Origin: an uncultured Fibrobacter sp. | GTDB lineage: Bacteria > Fibrobacterota > Fibrobacteria > Fibrobacterales > Fibrobacteraceae | Direction: 5' to 3' | NCBI GenBank assembly: GCA_934691725.1 | Contig: CAKUTF010000037.1 | Span: 1 to 24,264 of the forward strand | DNA: 24,264 bases | Part shown: in pieces, positions 7,511 to 14,139 of the stretch | Layout of the letters: each line of letters begins with the position of its first letter | Position numbering within the stretch: the stretch's first letter is position 1 | Notes under the pieces: model-generated | The model's input: the letters and a program-made list of their open reading frames with translations, nothing else | Told to the model about the DNA's origin: nothing | Database searches by the model: none | Translations under genes and position numbers: made by a program

Positions 7511-8119
7511 ATGCTTACACCGATTGACATTGTAAAAGGTTCCGGAGTCCCGCTGCGCGGAAACGATATCGATACGGACCGTATCATCCCGGCGCGTTTT
7601 CTCAAGTGCGTCACGTTTGACGGTCTTGGCGAGCATGCGTTTGCGGACGACATTGCGGGACTTGCCGCCCAGGGAAAGGTACACCCGTTTCGCGATCCCG
7701 CCTACAAGAACGGTTCTATTTTGGTTTCCAATCGTAACTTCGGTTGCGGATCGAGCCGCGAACATGCGCCGCAGGCTCTCAAGCGTTGGGGTATCCGCGC
7801 AATCATCGCCGAAAGCTATTCCGAAATTTTCTTCGGAAACTGCGTCGCGATAGGCGTTCCCTGTTACCGGGTTTCGCACGATGTCGCCGACAGGATCCTC
7901 GCCTGGATTGAAGCGCACCCGTCGGAAGAAATCGTCACCAGCACGAAGGATCGCTCTCTGAAAATGGGCGACGAGACAATTGCGCTCGAGCTTGCGGAAG
8001 GCCCGCGCGGACAGTTCCTAGACGGTTCGTGGCATGCGCGCGGCGTTCTCCTTTCCAATGCGGACAAGGTTGCGGAGCTTGCGAAAAGTCTCCCCTACAT
8101 GAAATTCCTCGACCGTTAA
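7511..8119 (+). CDS. leuD: 3-isopropylmalate dehydratase, small subunit
   Basis: The small (swivel-domain) subunit that completes the active site of the LeuCD isomerase. The 202 residues show GNDIDTDRIIPARFL near the start, NFGCGSSREHAPQAL in the middle and IIAESYSEIFFGNCVAIGVP after it, all diagnostic of LeuD. I prefer the ATG at 7511 to the in-frame GTG at 7508 because AAGGAG (7498-7503) stands seven bases before the ATG and only four before the GTG. It is the second gene of a leuCD operon and is followed within 20 bases by a strong terminator. Confidence 0.96.
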   Translation: MLTPIDIVKGSGVPLRGNDIDTDRIIPARFLKCVTFDGLGEHAFADDIAGLAAQGKVHPFRDPAYKNGSILVSNRNFGCGSSREHAPQALKRWGIRAIIAESYSEIFFGNCVAIGVPCYRVSHDVADRILAWIEAHPSEEIVTSTKDRSLKMGDETIALELAEGPRGQFLDGSWHARGVLLSNADKVAELAKSLPYMKFLDR

Positions 8120-8138
8120 TTTGTATGCCTCCTAATGG

Positions 8139-8169
8139 AACGGACTCGGTTATCGGGTCCGTTTTTTTT
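8139..8169 (+). terminator. Terminator of the leuCD operon
   Basis: A 9-bp stem (8139-8147 with 8155-8163) with a 7-base loop and eight T (8162-8169). The T run touches the stop codon (8168-8170) of the convergent acetyltransferase gene. Confidence 0.92.
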
Positions 8170-8674
8170 AAATTTTTCTGCCGAGGATTCGTTCCCAGAA
8201 TGCGGAAAACTCTTTTTGGGAAACAGTACCGTTAAATACCAGAAGTTCGTAGTCTTCACCGCGCCAAGTATAGCGGACTGATGTTTCCGCAAAGCCGTTT
8301 TGCAGGTAAAAACGTTTCCTCCGGATGCGTTCGGCGCAATTCGCTTTAGGGGAAATGGCTTCTACATCGACGACGATTTTTTCTTTGGGATGTCGCTCGG
8401 CCATCTGTTTTAGGATCTGGGAGCCGTATCCTTGTCCCCGCAATTTGGCGGGAACCGCCAGGTAAAGAATGTTAGTCAAGCGGAAATCCGTCAGCGCGTT
8501 CAAGAATCCGACGAAGATGTCTTGATCGAAAAAGGCGAGAAATTCGCGCCCGTGGGCTGTATCGAAAAGATGTTTTTCGGGGATTCTTTCGTTTGCGGGA
8601 AAGGTTTGTTCGTAAAGCGTTCTGATCGTGGAAAAAATTTTGCTTTGGCTGGTGACTGTTTCGATGCGCAACAT
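8168..8674 (-). CDS. GNAT-family acetyltransferase
   Basis: A 168-residue acyl-CoA-dependent N-acetyltransferase; the substrate cannot be told. The acetyl-CoA pyrophosphate loop is seen as RGQGYG in the segment YLAVPAKLRGQGYGSQILKQM, with the preceding strand TNILYLAV. The N-terminal YEQTFPANERIP resembles a subgroup of GNAT proteins with a 'FP..ER.P' signature. An ATG also exists at 8698, but it sits directly behind the tRNA-Gly terminator with no room for a promoter. The ATG at 8674 has TATTTT ending six bases upstream and no Shine-Dalgarno sequence, as do several other first genes here. The gene is a single minus-strand unit, convergent with leuD, and has no terminator of its own that I can see. 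Confidence 0.88.
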   Translation of the reverse strand: MLRIETVTSQSKIFSTIRTLYEQTFPANERIPEKHLFDTAHGREFLAFFDQDIFVGFLNALTDFRLTNILYLAVPAKLRGQGYGSQILKQMAERHPKEKIVVDVEAISPKANCAERIRRKRFYLQNGFAETSVRYTWRGEDYELLVFNGTVSQKEFSAFWERILGRKI

Positions 8675-8686
8675 GGCTTTAAAATA
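8675..8686 (-). promoter_or_regulatory. Candidate -10 for a leaderless acetyltransferase mRNA
   Basis: TATTTT (8686-8681, minus strand), then six bases, then the ATG at 8674. Seventeen bases further upstream the sequence is TTTTCT, at best a poor -35. Confidence 0.45.
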
Positions 8687-8705
8687 GGCTTTTCGCATCT
8701 AACAG

Positions 8706-8727
8706 AAAAGCATCCTTGCGGATGCTT
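8706..8727 (-). terminator. Terminator of tRNA-Gly
   Basis: Read on the minus strand, an 8-bp perfect stem (8727-8720 with 8715-8708), the tight loop GCAA, and a short T run that shares the last bases of the stem (8709-8706). It lies seven bases past the tRNA. Confidence 0.8.
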
Positions 8728-8733
8728 CTTTTC

Positions 8734-8807
<74 letters not shown>

Positions 8808-8813
8808 ACAGCA

Positions 8814-8844
8814 CAAATATAATAAATCTTTCCGTTCTTGTAAA
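8814..8844 (-). promoter_or_regulatory. tRNA-Gly promoter
   Basis: On the minus strand TTTACA (8844-8839), a 17-base spacer and TATATTTG (8821-8814), nine bases between the end of TATATT and the tRNA 5' end. This predicts a leader of only about three bases. Confidence 0.85.
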
Positions 8845-8864
8845 ATGCCGCTAGAGGAAAATCG

Positions 8865-8885
8865 AAAATTTTTTATCGTTGGGGC
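8865..8885 (+). promoter_or_regulatory. Candidate -10 for the lipoprotein gene at 8886
   Basis: AAAATTTTT runs into TATCGT (8874-8879), which is followed by six bases and the ATG at 8886. No -35 element. This fits both the A-tract/T-tract pattern seen before leuC and the leaderless spacing. Confidence 0.4.
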
Positions 8886-9413
8886 ATGATTTGTCGATTC
8901 GGATCTATCTTGATATTCCTCGTGGCCGCTTTTGCCGTTGGGGCGTGCTCGTCCTCGGATTCCTCCGCACACAAAAAATCCTTCTGGGAATCGGTTTCCG
9001 ATTTTTTCAGCCCGGGCAAGGCTCCGGAAGGCGACGGGGAACTTTACCGGGAGCTGTCCGACTTGGACCGGGAAATCCACGAAACGGAATGGAAGTATTC
9101 CCGGGAAAACCGGCCGCAAAAAAAGTCGCGCTATAAATCCTATCTGGTAAAGCTTCGGGCATCGAGGGATTCCTTGGCCGAGGTAATCGAAAGAGGGGAG
9201 ATATCTTCGCTGTCTAGTTCTAGCGGCCTTTCCGTTTCTAGCTCCGGTCTTTCAATGGCGGAATCCCGGAATCGCGAGGATTCGGTTGTCGTCACCACGA
9301 CCGTTACGCGGTTTGTTCACGATACGGTTTTTGTTCGGGACACGGTTTTTCTCCGCGATACGCTTTTCTTGAAAGATTCCGCATGCCAAACGCTTCCTGC
9401 AGGAATAAATTGA
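8886..9413 (+). CDS. Small lipoprotein with C-terminal DTVF repeats
   Basis: Function unknown. The 175-residue product has a hydrophobic signal stretch with lipobox VGAC, predicting lipidation at Cys21 and attachment to the envelope. A charged, probably helical middle (about residues 50-105, rich in Glu, Arg and Lys) is followed by a Ser-rich linker with two SSSGLS copies. The C-terminus has four six-residue copies with the core DTVF: HDTVFV, RDTVFL, RDTLFL and KDS. Such repeats would suit a beta or coiled arrangement. From memory, similar DTV-type repeats are common in Fibrobacter surface proteins; I could not check this. The start has no Shine-Dalgarno sequence beyond GGGG and a -10-like TATCGT six bases upstream. 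It lies divergently from tRNA-Gly and just upstream of ispE. Confidence 0.82.
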   Translation: MICRFGSILIFLVAAFAVGACSSSDSSAHKKSFWESVSDFFSPGKAPEGDGELYRELSDLDREIHETEWKYSRENRPQKKSRYKSYLVKLRASRDSLAEVIERGEISSLSSSSGLSVSSSGLSMAESRNREDSVVVTTTVTRFVHDTVFVRDTVFLRDTLFLKDSACQTLPAGIN

Positions 9414-9415
9414 TC

Positions 9416-9444
9416 TTTACATTGCCAATAAATTAATTTAGACA
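9416..9444 (+). promoter_or_regulatory. Candidate ispE promoter
   Basis: TTTACA (9416-9421), exactly the -35 of two tRNA promoters here, with a 17-base spacer to TAGACA (9439-9444), seven bases before the ispE ATG. The -10 is a poor match in its last base. An alternative pair is TTGATC with an 18-base spacer to TAATTT. Confidence 0.35.
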
Positions 9445-9451
9445 GGTGCTT

Positions 9452-10300
9452 ATGATCAAGGAATTTGCCCCGGCAAAAATCAATCTTTTTCTGGACATCC
9501 TTTCGAAACGTCCCGATGGCTACCATGACTTGGGGACGCTTTTCCAGACAGTAGCCGTCGGAGACGAACTTTCCGTCGAAGAGGAAAAAACGAGCCGGAT
9601 AACGGTTCGCTACAACGTTCCGCAAGCCTATCCCTTGGAAGAGGATCTGGTCTATCGGGCTGCGCTTCTTTTGCAAAAGGCGTTTGACGTGAAATGCGGT
9701 GCTAGCTTTTATCTCGAAAAGAAGATGCCGCTCGGAGCGGGACTTGGCGGAGGCAGCGCCGATGCGGCTGCCGCTCTCCGGCTTCTGAACCGCCTTTGGA
9801 GCTTGAACCTTTCTCCGGAAGAACTGGAAAAATTCGGAGCGAAACTCGGGGCGGACGTGCCGTTCCTCGTCCGTGGGGGAAGCGCGCTTGCCGAGGGGAT
9901 CGGGGACGTCCTGACGCATTTAGAACCTTTGGAACTCCCGGACGGGGCCGTTCTGCTGATCGCGACGCCGAAATGCTCGGTTCCGACCAAGGCTGCGTAT
10001 GCGGGTTCTTCGCCTTCGGGAAATTCTCGCTGGGAAATGTTCAGACAGTCGGATTTTCGAAGCTACCGGAATTTCGCTTTCAACAAGTTTGAAGAAACGG
10101 TATTTCCGCAGTTTCCGCAGATTTCCCGAATGAAGCATTTGCTTGGAAATGCCGGTGCGGAATTTGCGCTGATGTCGGGTTCGGGAGCTTCGGTATTTGG
10201 CGTTTTCGGGAAAAAATCCCAGGCAGAAAAGGCTGTCCGCTTGGTGGAGGCCGAAGCGCGTTTTGTCGCCGTCACTCGCTTTTTTCCGGGATTTTTTTGA
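9452..10300 (+). CDS. ispE: 4-diphosphocytidyl-2-C-methyl-D-erythritol kinase
   Basis: IspE phosphorylates CDP-methylerythritol in the MEP route to isoprenoids; it is a cytoplasmic GHMP kinase. The 282 residues show PAKINLFL with Lys9 (the family's catalytic Lys), RPDGYHDL, the ATP-binding glycine loop PLGAGLGGGSADAAAAL, GADVPF with Asp135 (catalytic Asp), and the third GHMP motif SGSGASVFGVF. I take the ATG at 9452 over the GTG at 9446. The AGG at 9444-9446 is a weak Shine-Dalgarno sequence at best. Downstream come tRNA-Gln and rplY, which recalls the ispE, tRNA-Gln, prs, rplY order of many Proteobacteria. Confidence 0.96.
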   Translation: MIKEFAPAKINLFLDILSKRPDGYHDLGTLFQTVAVGDELSVEEEKTSRITVRYNVPQAYPLEEDLVYRAALLLQKAFDVKCGASFYLEKKMPLGAGLGGGSADAAAALRLLNRLWSLNLSPEELEKFGAKLGADVPFLVRGGSALAEGIGDVLTHLEPLELPDGAVLLIATPKCSVPTKAAYAGSSPSGNSRWEMFRQSDFRSYRNFAFNKFEETVFPQFPQISRMKHLLGNAGAEFALMSGSGASVFGVFGKKSQAEKAVRLVEAEARFVAVTRFFPGFF

Positions 10301-10307
10301 AGATGTC

Positions 10308-10338
10308 TTGCGGACTTTCTAAAGTTTTGCTATCTTTG
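10308..10338 (+). promoter_or_regulatory. tRNA-Gln/rplY promoter
   Basis: TTGCGG (10308-10313), a 17-base spacer, then TATCTTTG (10331-10338). The tRNA begins 12 bases after TATCTT. As no terminator lies between the tRNA and rplY, it may also drive rplY. Confidence 0.8.
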
Positions 10339-10348
10339 TAGTCCCCTT

Positions 10349-10421
10349 TGGGGTATCGTCAAGTTGGTAAGACAACAGATTTTGATTCTGTTATTCGTTG
10401 GTTCGAGTCCAGCTACCCCAA
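10349..10421 (+). tRNA. tRNA-Gln (anticodon UUG)
   Basis: A 73-base cloverleaf: acceptor TGGGGTA/TACCCCA, a short D stem GTC/GAC, anticodon stem ACAGA/TCTGT with loop TTTTGAT (anticodon TTG), T arm GTTGG/CCAGC with loop TTCGAGT. No CCA is encoded. The base after the acceptor is A, while Gln tRNAs often have G73. The preceding CCCC (10343-10346) could pair with the tRNA's own GGGG. Confidence 0.96.
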
Positions 10422-10449
10422 TAGGTTTTTAATTTTCTTTGGAGATAAA

Positions 10450-11124
10450 ATGCAGCTTACAACACTCAAAGCAACCTCGAGAGTAGCGGGATCGTCTCGC
10501 GCGACTGTCCGTCTTCGCAAGGCGGGCCAGATTCCGGCGGTCTATTATGGTAAGGGTCAAGAGGCGGTAAGTATTAGCGTGAACGCCCAGGATGTCGCGA
10601 AAATTCTCGCACCGGGCAAGCGTTATACCCTTCTGGATCTTGAAATCGACGGCAAGGCGGGCAATCCTGCTGTCGTCTATTCCTACCAGAAGGATTCCAT
10701 TTCCATGCGCATCGAGCATATCGACTTCCTGAAAATCGACGAAGCGACGCCGGTGACGGTTCGCGTTCCGGTCGTTCTCGAAGGCCTTCCGGTCGGTGTC
10801 AAGAACGAAGGCGGTCTTTTCTCCCAAATTACGCGCTTTGTCAAGCTGAACGCCGTTCCTGAAAAGATTCCGGCAAATGTCAAACTCGACATTTCCGCAT
10901 TCCATGCAGGTATCACTTTCTATGCGAAGGATCTCAAGCTCGAAGGTGTCGAATTGGCATCTCCGGCTCGTACGGTCATCTTTACCATCTCGACAAAGGC
11001 GAGAGCGGCGAAGATCGAAGCTGCGGAAGAAGCGCTCTTGGCGACGAACGCCCCTGCTCCTGCCGCCGCTGCAACCGAAGCCGCACCTGCCGCTGCCGCT
11101 CCGGCAGCCGACGCGAAGAAGTAA
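10450..11124 (+). CDS. rplY: Ribosomal protein bL25, long CTC form
   Basis: bL25 binds 5S rRNA in the large ribosomal subunit. The 224-residue product is the long 'general stress protein CTC' form: an N-terminal 5S-binding domain (SSRATVRLRKAGQIPAVYYG near the start, then YTLLDLEIDG and MRIEHIDFLKI) followed by a C-terminal beta domain (PVTVRVPVVLEGLPVGVKN, IPANVKLDISAFHAG). It ends in an Ala- and Pro-rich tail of about 25 residues finishing in DAKK, low-complexity as is common in this form. The frame is open upstream through the tRNA, but the real start is the ATG at 10450, five bases after the Shine-Dalgarno GGAG (10441-10444). It lies 28 bases behind tRNA-Gln without a terminator, so it is probably on the same transcript. 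Confidence 0.94.
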   Translation: MQLTTLKATSRVAGSSRATVRLRKAGQIPAVYYGKGQEAVSISVNAQDVAKILAPGKRYTLLDLEIDGKAGNPAVVYSYQKDSISMRIEHIDFLKIDEATPVTVRVPVVLEGLPVGVKNEGGLFSQITRFVKLNAVPEKIPANVKLDISAFHAGITFYAKDLKLEGVELASPARTVIFTISTKARAAKIEAAEEALLATNAPAPAAAATEAAPAAAAPAADAKK

Positions 11125-11146
11125 ACCTTCTTTTCGAATTTCAAAA

Positions 11147-11174
11147 AGGCTCGCTTTCAAGCGGGTCTTTTTTT
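11147..11174 (+). terminator. rplY terminator
   Basis: An 8-bp stem (11147-11154 with 11161-11168, two wobbles), a 6-base loop and seven T (11168-11174). Five A on its left side (11143-11147) could make it work weakly on the other strand as well. Confidence 0.85.
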
Positions 11175-11235
11175 GTATGTCTAGTTTTAGGCTCAAAAAT
11201 CGCTAAGGTCAAAGTTCTTGGCGTGGGTTTTCGAC

Positions 11236-11261
11236 AAAAAAAATCGGACTTTGGATCCGAT
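11236..11261 (-). terminator. Terminator at the end of the long minus-strand run
   Basis: Read on the minus strand, the stem ATCGGA/TCCGAT (11261-11256 with 11248-11243) with a 7-base loop is followed by eight T (11243-11236, sharing the last stem base). It lies about 20 bases past the stop of the FGE-like gene. Confidence 0.85.
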
Positions 11262-11282
11262 CTTGATGGTTTTGAAAAAATG

Positions 11283-12428
11283 CTAGGGATTTGCGTCCGC
11301 GCAGCAGCGAAAGCCGACAAAGTTATACTGGTTTTGCGGGTAGAAGCTGTATTTTGTGTCGGTGCACTTGCTCTCGTTTTGCGTGTCCCAAGCCCCACCG
11401 GCGACCAGATACCTATTTGGCATTTCCTTGGCCGGTGTGTCCGTCCATTCCCACAGGTTTCCGTTCATGTCGTACATGCCATACCAGCTGCGGCATTCTT
11501 CCTTGCGCCCGGCGCGCCTGGCCGACTTTGTGTTGGTGTTGCACTTGAACGGCTTGTAGGACGAACCGTATGAATAGCGGAATCCATCCTTGCCCTTGCA
11601 GGCGATGGACCATTCGTCGAATCGGCAGAGACGCTTTCCCGCCTGTTCGCATAGCTTGACGGCTTCGTCATGGGAAACCATGTCTTTGACGACAGCTTCC
11701 GGCTGGTTTGGGTATTCATAGGCATCGACGCAAATGGTTTTTCCGCTTACGGGGACCGGGTAGGCGTTTTTGCCGCATACGTTGTCGCTCGCCATGTCGT
11801 AATGGACGCTTTGCCATGCGGAACGGTTGCCTGCGGAATCTTCGGCAAAGTAAAAGACGTCTCCGGTCTTGTTATATGTGACGGGAGCGGTCAATTCCTC
11901 GATGTGGGCGGTGTCTCCGACGGAATAGAATGTCTTGCACTTGATTTCGTCGCACTTGACTTTCAGCTGGATGGGTTCGTAGTAACGTCCGGTCGGGGGG
12001 ACGATTGTCGCTTCTGGGGGAATGGAGTCCCGGTTTGCGTAGGCGACGCTATCTGCCTTGCGGAGACTGTCCGCTCTTTGGATGCTGTCGCGCAGGGCTT
12101 TTTTCGCTTGCTCGATGCTGTCCCGGTTCACCTTGGGGATGTTCTTGGGTCTGCCTTTTGCTTCTGCTTTTGGCTTCGGGGCGGAGTCGAGCGTTTCTTC
12201 CTGAGTTGTCGGGAGCGTGTCCTGGGTGATGGTCGAATCCTGTTTTTCCGGGACATTTAGGGCTTCGACTTTGTCGATTTTCGGCGATACCTGTCTTTCT
12301 TTTTTTATCTTCGAAAGTTCGCACTGGACGATAAACAATGCGGAAAGAAGGAAGAGCATCAGGACAAGGACTGTCCAGCGGTTGCGTTTTTTCTTGCGAT
12401 TCTCTCGAAAATTCTTGTTTTGTTCCAT
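11283..12428 (-). CDS. Membrane-anchored protein with FGE-like C-terminal domain
   Basis: A 381-residue envelope protein. A basic N-terminus and one membrane segment (about 18-36) put the rest outside the inner membrane; VQC at 34-36 lacks a small residue before Cys and is no lipobox. A Pro- and charge-rich linker with repeated RDSI/ADS words (101-136) leads to a chitobiase C-terminal-like fold (about 137-211: EATIVPPTGRYY, then FYFAEDSAGNRS). The last 160 residues are a formylglycine-generating-enzyme/sulfatase-modifying fold (VSHDEAVKLCEQAGKRLC, YGMYDMNGNLWEWTD, VAGGAWDT, FVGFRCC). The paired copper-binding Cys of true FGE are not seen in the usual CxxxxC arrangement after GGAW, so modifying activity is doubtful; binding or structural roles are likelier. 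About a dozen extracytoplasmic Cys suggest disulfides. The start has GGAG seven bases upstream and lies 25 bases behind cdaA. Confidence 0.85.
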   Translation of the reverse strand: MEQNKNFRENRKKKRNRWTVLVLMLFLLSALFIVQCELSKIKKERQVSPKIDKVEALNVPEKQDSTITQDTLPTTQEETLDSAPKPKAEAKGRPKNIPKVNRDSIEQAKKALRDSIQRADSLRKADSVAYANRDSIPPEATIVPPTGRYYEPIQLKVKCDEIKCKTFYSVGDTAHIEELTAPVTYNKTGDVFYFAEDSAGNRSAWQSVHYDMASDNVCGKNAYPVPVSGKTICVDAYEYPNQPEAVVKDMVSHDEAVKLCEQAGKRLCRFDEWSIACKGKDGFRYSYGSSYKPFKCNTNTKSARRAGRKEECRSWYGMYDMNGNLWEWTDTPAKEMPNRYLVAGGAWDTQNESKCTDTKYSFYPQNQYNFVGFRCCADANP

Positions 12429-12453
12429 GGAAAACTCCGGTAAAAAGTCGTCG

Positions 12454-13266
12454 CTATTTTTTATTTGATGAAGAGCTTTCGAAAAGGTCGTGCCAATGGC
12501 GCTTGATTTCCTCTTCGACTTCCTTGGGGCTGAGCTTGCGGCGGAGAGTTGTCCGGTAGGCGATAGAGATGTAGCCCGTTTCTTCCGATACGACGATGAC
12601 CAGGGCGTCGCTTTCTGCGGCGAGGGCTATCGCTGCGCGGTGGCGCATTCCGTAAGCCGAATCCTTTTCGGAGGAAATTGTCGGGAGAGGCAGGATGCAA
12701 CCGGCGGCGACAATCGAGTGGCTGTTGAGGATGACCGCTCCGTCGTGCAAAGCGGAATTGGGAAAAAAGAGCGCCCTTAAGAGCCTCGAGCTGATTCGCG
12801 CATTGAGAATTTCTCCCGTATCCGCGTAATTACGCAGACCGACCCGGTTTTCGAGGACAATCAGCGCCCCGAACTGGTTTTTCGAAAGGTCCTGGACCGC
12901 CGTGCTGATTTCGCCCGCGACCTTGTCGAGACCGCTCTGGTGGAAAAAGAGCGTTTTCAGGTTCATGCGTGCAGCCGATTGTCCGATTCGGGTCAGTGCT
13001 CCGCGGATTTCAGGCTGGAAGAGGATGACGATGGCGATGATTCCCAAGGTCGCCAGGTTGCTGAGAATCCAGACGACGGTGTGGAGTTCCCACCACTGCG
13101 CAAGGAACCAGACGATGAGGAGAAGCCCGCCGCCGATAAACATCTGCACGGCGCGTGTTCCCCGGAAAAGCAGGAAGACGTAATAGGCGACAATCGAGAC
13201 CAGGAAAATGTCGAGCAGGTCGGCAAAGCGAACATCGATGACGTCGAACAGCTTAAACAGATTCAT
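12454..13266 (-). CDS. cdaA: Diadenylate cyclase CdaA/DacA
   Basis: Makes the second messenger c-di-AMP from two ATP at the inner membrane. The 270-residue protein has the standard CdaA build: three N-terminal membrane helices (about 16-34, 38-57 and 62-83), then a cytoplasmic DAC domain with the catalytic DGA motif (175-177 in LHDGAVIL) and RHR (208-210 in GMRHRAA). Its start lies inside the end of folP (14 bases shared), and the FGE-like gene follows. folP next to cdaA is a gene order I know from other bacteria, including Bacteroidetes. No c-di-AMP receptor or phosphodiesterase is visible in the window. Confidence 0.95.
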   Translation of the reverse strand: MNLFKLFDVIDVRFADLLDIFLVSIVAYYVFLLFRGTRAVQMFIGGGLLLIVWFLAQWWELHTVVWILSNLATLGIIAIVILFQPEIRGALTRIGQSAARMNLKTLFFHQSGLDKVAGEISTAVQDLSKNQFGALIVLENRVGLRNYADTGEILNARISSRLLRALFFPNSALHDGAVILNSHSIVAAGCILPLPTISSEKDSAYGMRHRAAIALAAESDALVIVVSEETGYISIAYRTTLRRKLSPKEVEEEIKRHWHDLFESSSSNKK

Positions 13267-14137
13267 GGCGGAACGCCCTGAGAAGCTTTAGCGATTCGAC
13301 CGCTTCGCGCACATCGTGGACGCGGATGACGGTTACGCCGGAAAGCGCGGTCAGAAGTCCGGAAATCACCGTGGGAATCAGACGGTCGCTGGTTTCGAGC
13401 CCTGGGATTTTTCCGATGTAGGATTTTCGCGACATGCCGTAAAGGACGGGAAATCCCGTTTCGACAAAGGCTTCGACGTTCGCTATCAAATCCAGGTTGT
13501 TCTGGAGATCCTTGCCGAATCCGATGCCGGGATCGAGACAGATCGTTTCCGCTTCGACACCGAGCTCGGTTAATTTGTGTGCGGCTCCGAGAAGGGCGGT
13601 TCTTACTTCGAGAACTACGTCATGATAGGGCGTAAAGTCCTGCTGCATCGTGCCGAAATTTCCCCGCATGTGGTTGAGAACGCTCGACGCATGGGTTTCC
13701 GCTATCGTCTTTGCCATGTTCGGGTCGAATTCCAGCGCGCTGATATCGTTTATGATATGGGCGCCTGCCTTCATGCTTTCTCGGGCGACTTCCGACTTGA
13801 CCGTATCGACGGAAATCCAGAAATTTTTCCGGGAAAGAAGCGGAACGAGCCTTTTTACCAGCGGAACGACCCTTTCGATTTCTTCCGCAGCGGAGACGGA
13901 CTTGGCGCCCGGGCGGGAACTTTCGCCGCCGATGTCGAGGATGAGCGCCCCCTCGTCAAGCAATTTATTGGCGTGTTCGTATGCCGCGTCGAGTGTATTG
14001 TGCTTTCCGCCGTCAAAAAAACTGTCCGGCGTGACATTGACAATTCCCATGACGCTCGTGACCGGAACTCCCGAAATAAACGATTCGCCGATTTTCCACG
14101 GGTTCGTGCGGACTTTTTCCAGATAATCGCGGAACAT
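13253..14137 (-). CDS. folP: Dihydropteroate synthase
   Basis: Joins p-aminobenzoate to the dihydropterin pyrophosphate in folate synthesis; it is the sulfonamide target. The 294-residue TIM barrel shows GIVNVTPDSFFDGG (31-44), DIGGESSRPG (68-77), VLNHMRG and DPGIGFGKDLQNNL. The ATG begins two bases after the ftsH stop, with AAAAGG upstream as Shine-Dalgarno sequence, and the 3' end overlaps cdaA. Coupled translation along ftsH, folP and cdaA is likely. Confidence 0.96.
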   Translation of the reverse strand: MFRDYLEKVRTNPWKIGESFISGVPVTSVMGIVNVTPDSFFDGGKHNTLDAAYEHANKLLDEGALILDIGGESSRPGAKSVSAAEEIERVVPLVKRLVPLLSRKNFWISVDTVKSEVARESMKAGAHIINDISALEFDPNMAKTIAETHASSVLNHMRGNFGTMQQDFTPYHDVVLEVRTALLGAAHKLTELGVEAETICLDPGIGFGKDLQNNLDLIANVEAFVETGFPVLYGMSRKSYIGKIPGLETSDRLIPTVISGLLTALSGVTVIRVHDVREAVESLKLLRAFRHESV

Positions 14138-14139
14138 GC

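Noticed and set aside
8139..8163. leuD terminator as a two-way terminator also serving the convergent acetyltransferase gene
   Set aside because: On the minus strand the stem is not followed by a T run, so it should act on the plus strand only.
10348..10449. rplY frame is open upstream through the tRNA-Gln gene
   Set aside because: The upstream part overlaps a clear tRNA; the ATG at 10450 has a good Shine-Dalgarno sequence and starts the bL25 domain.
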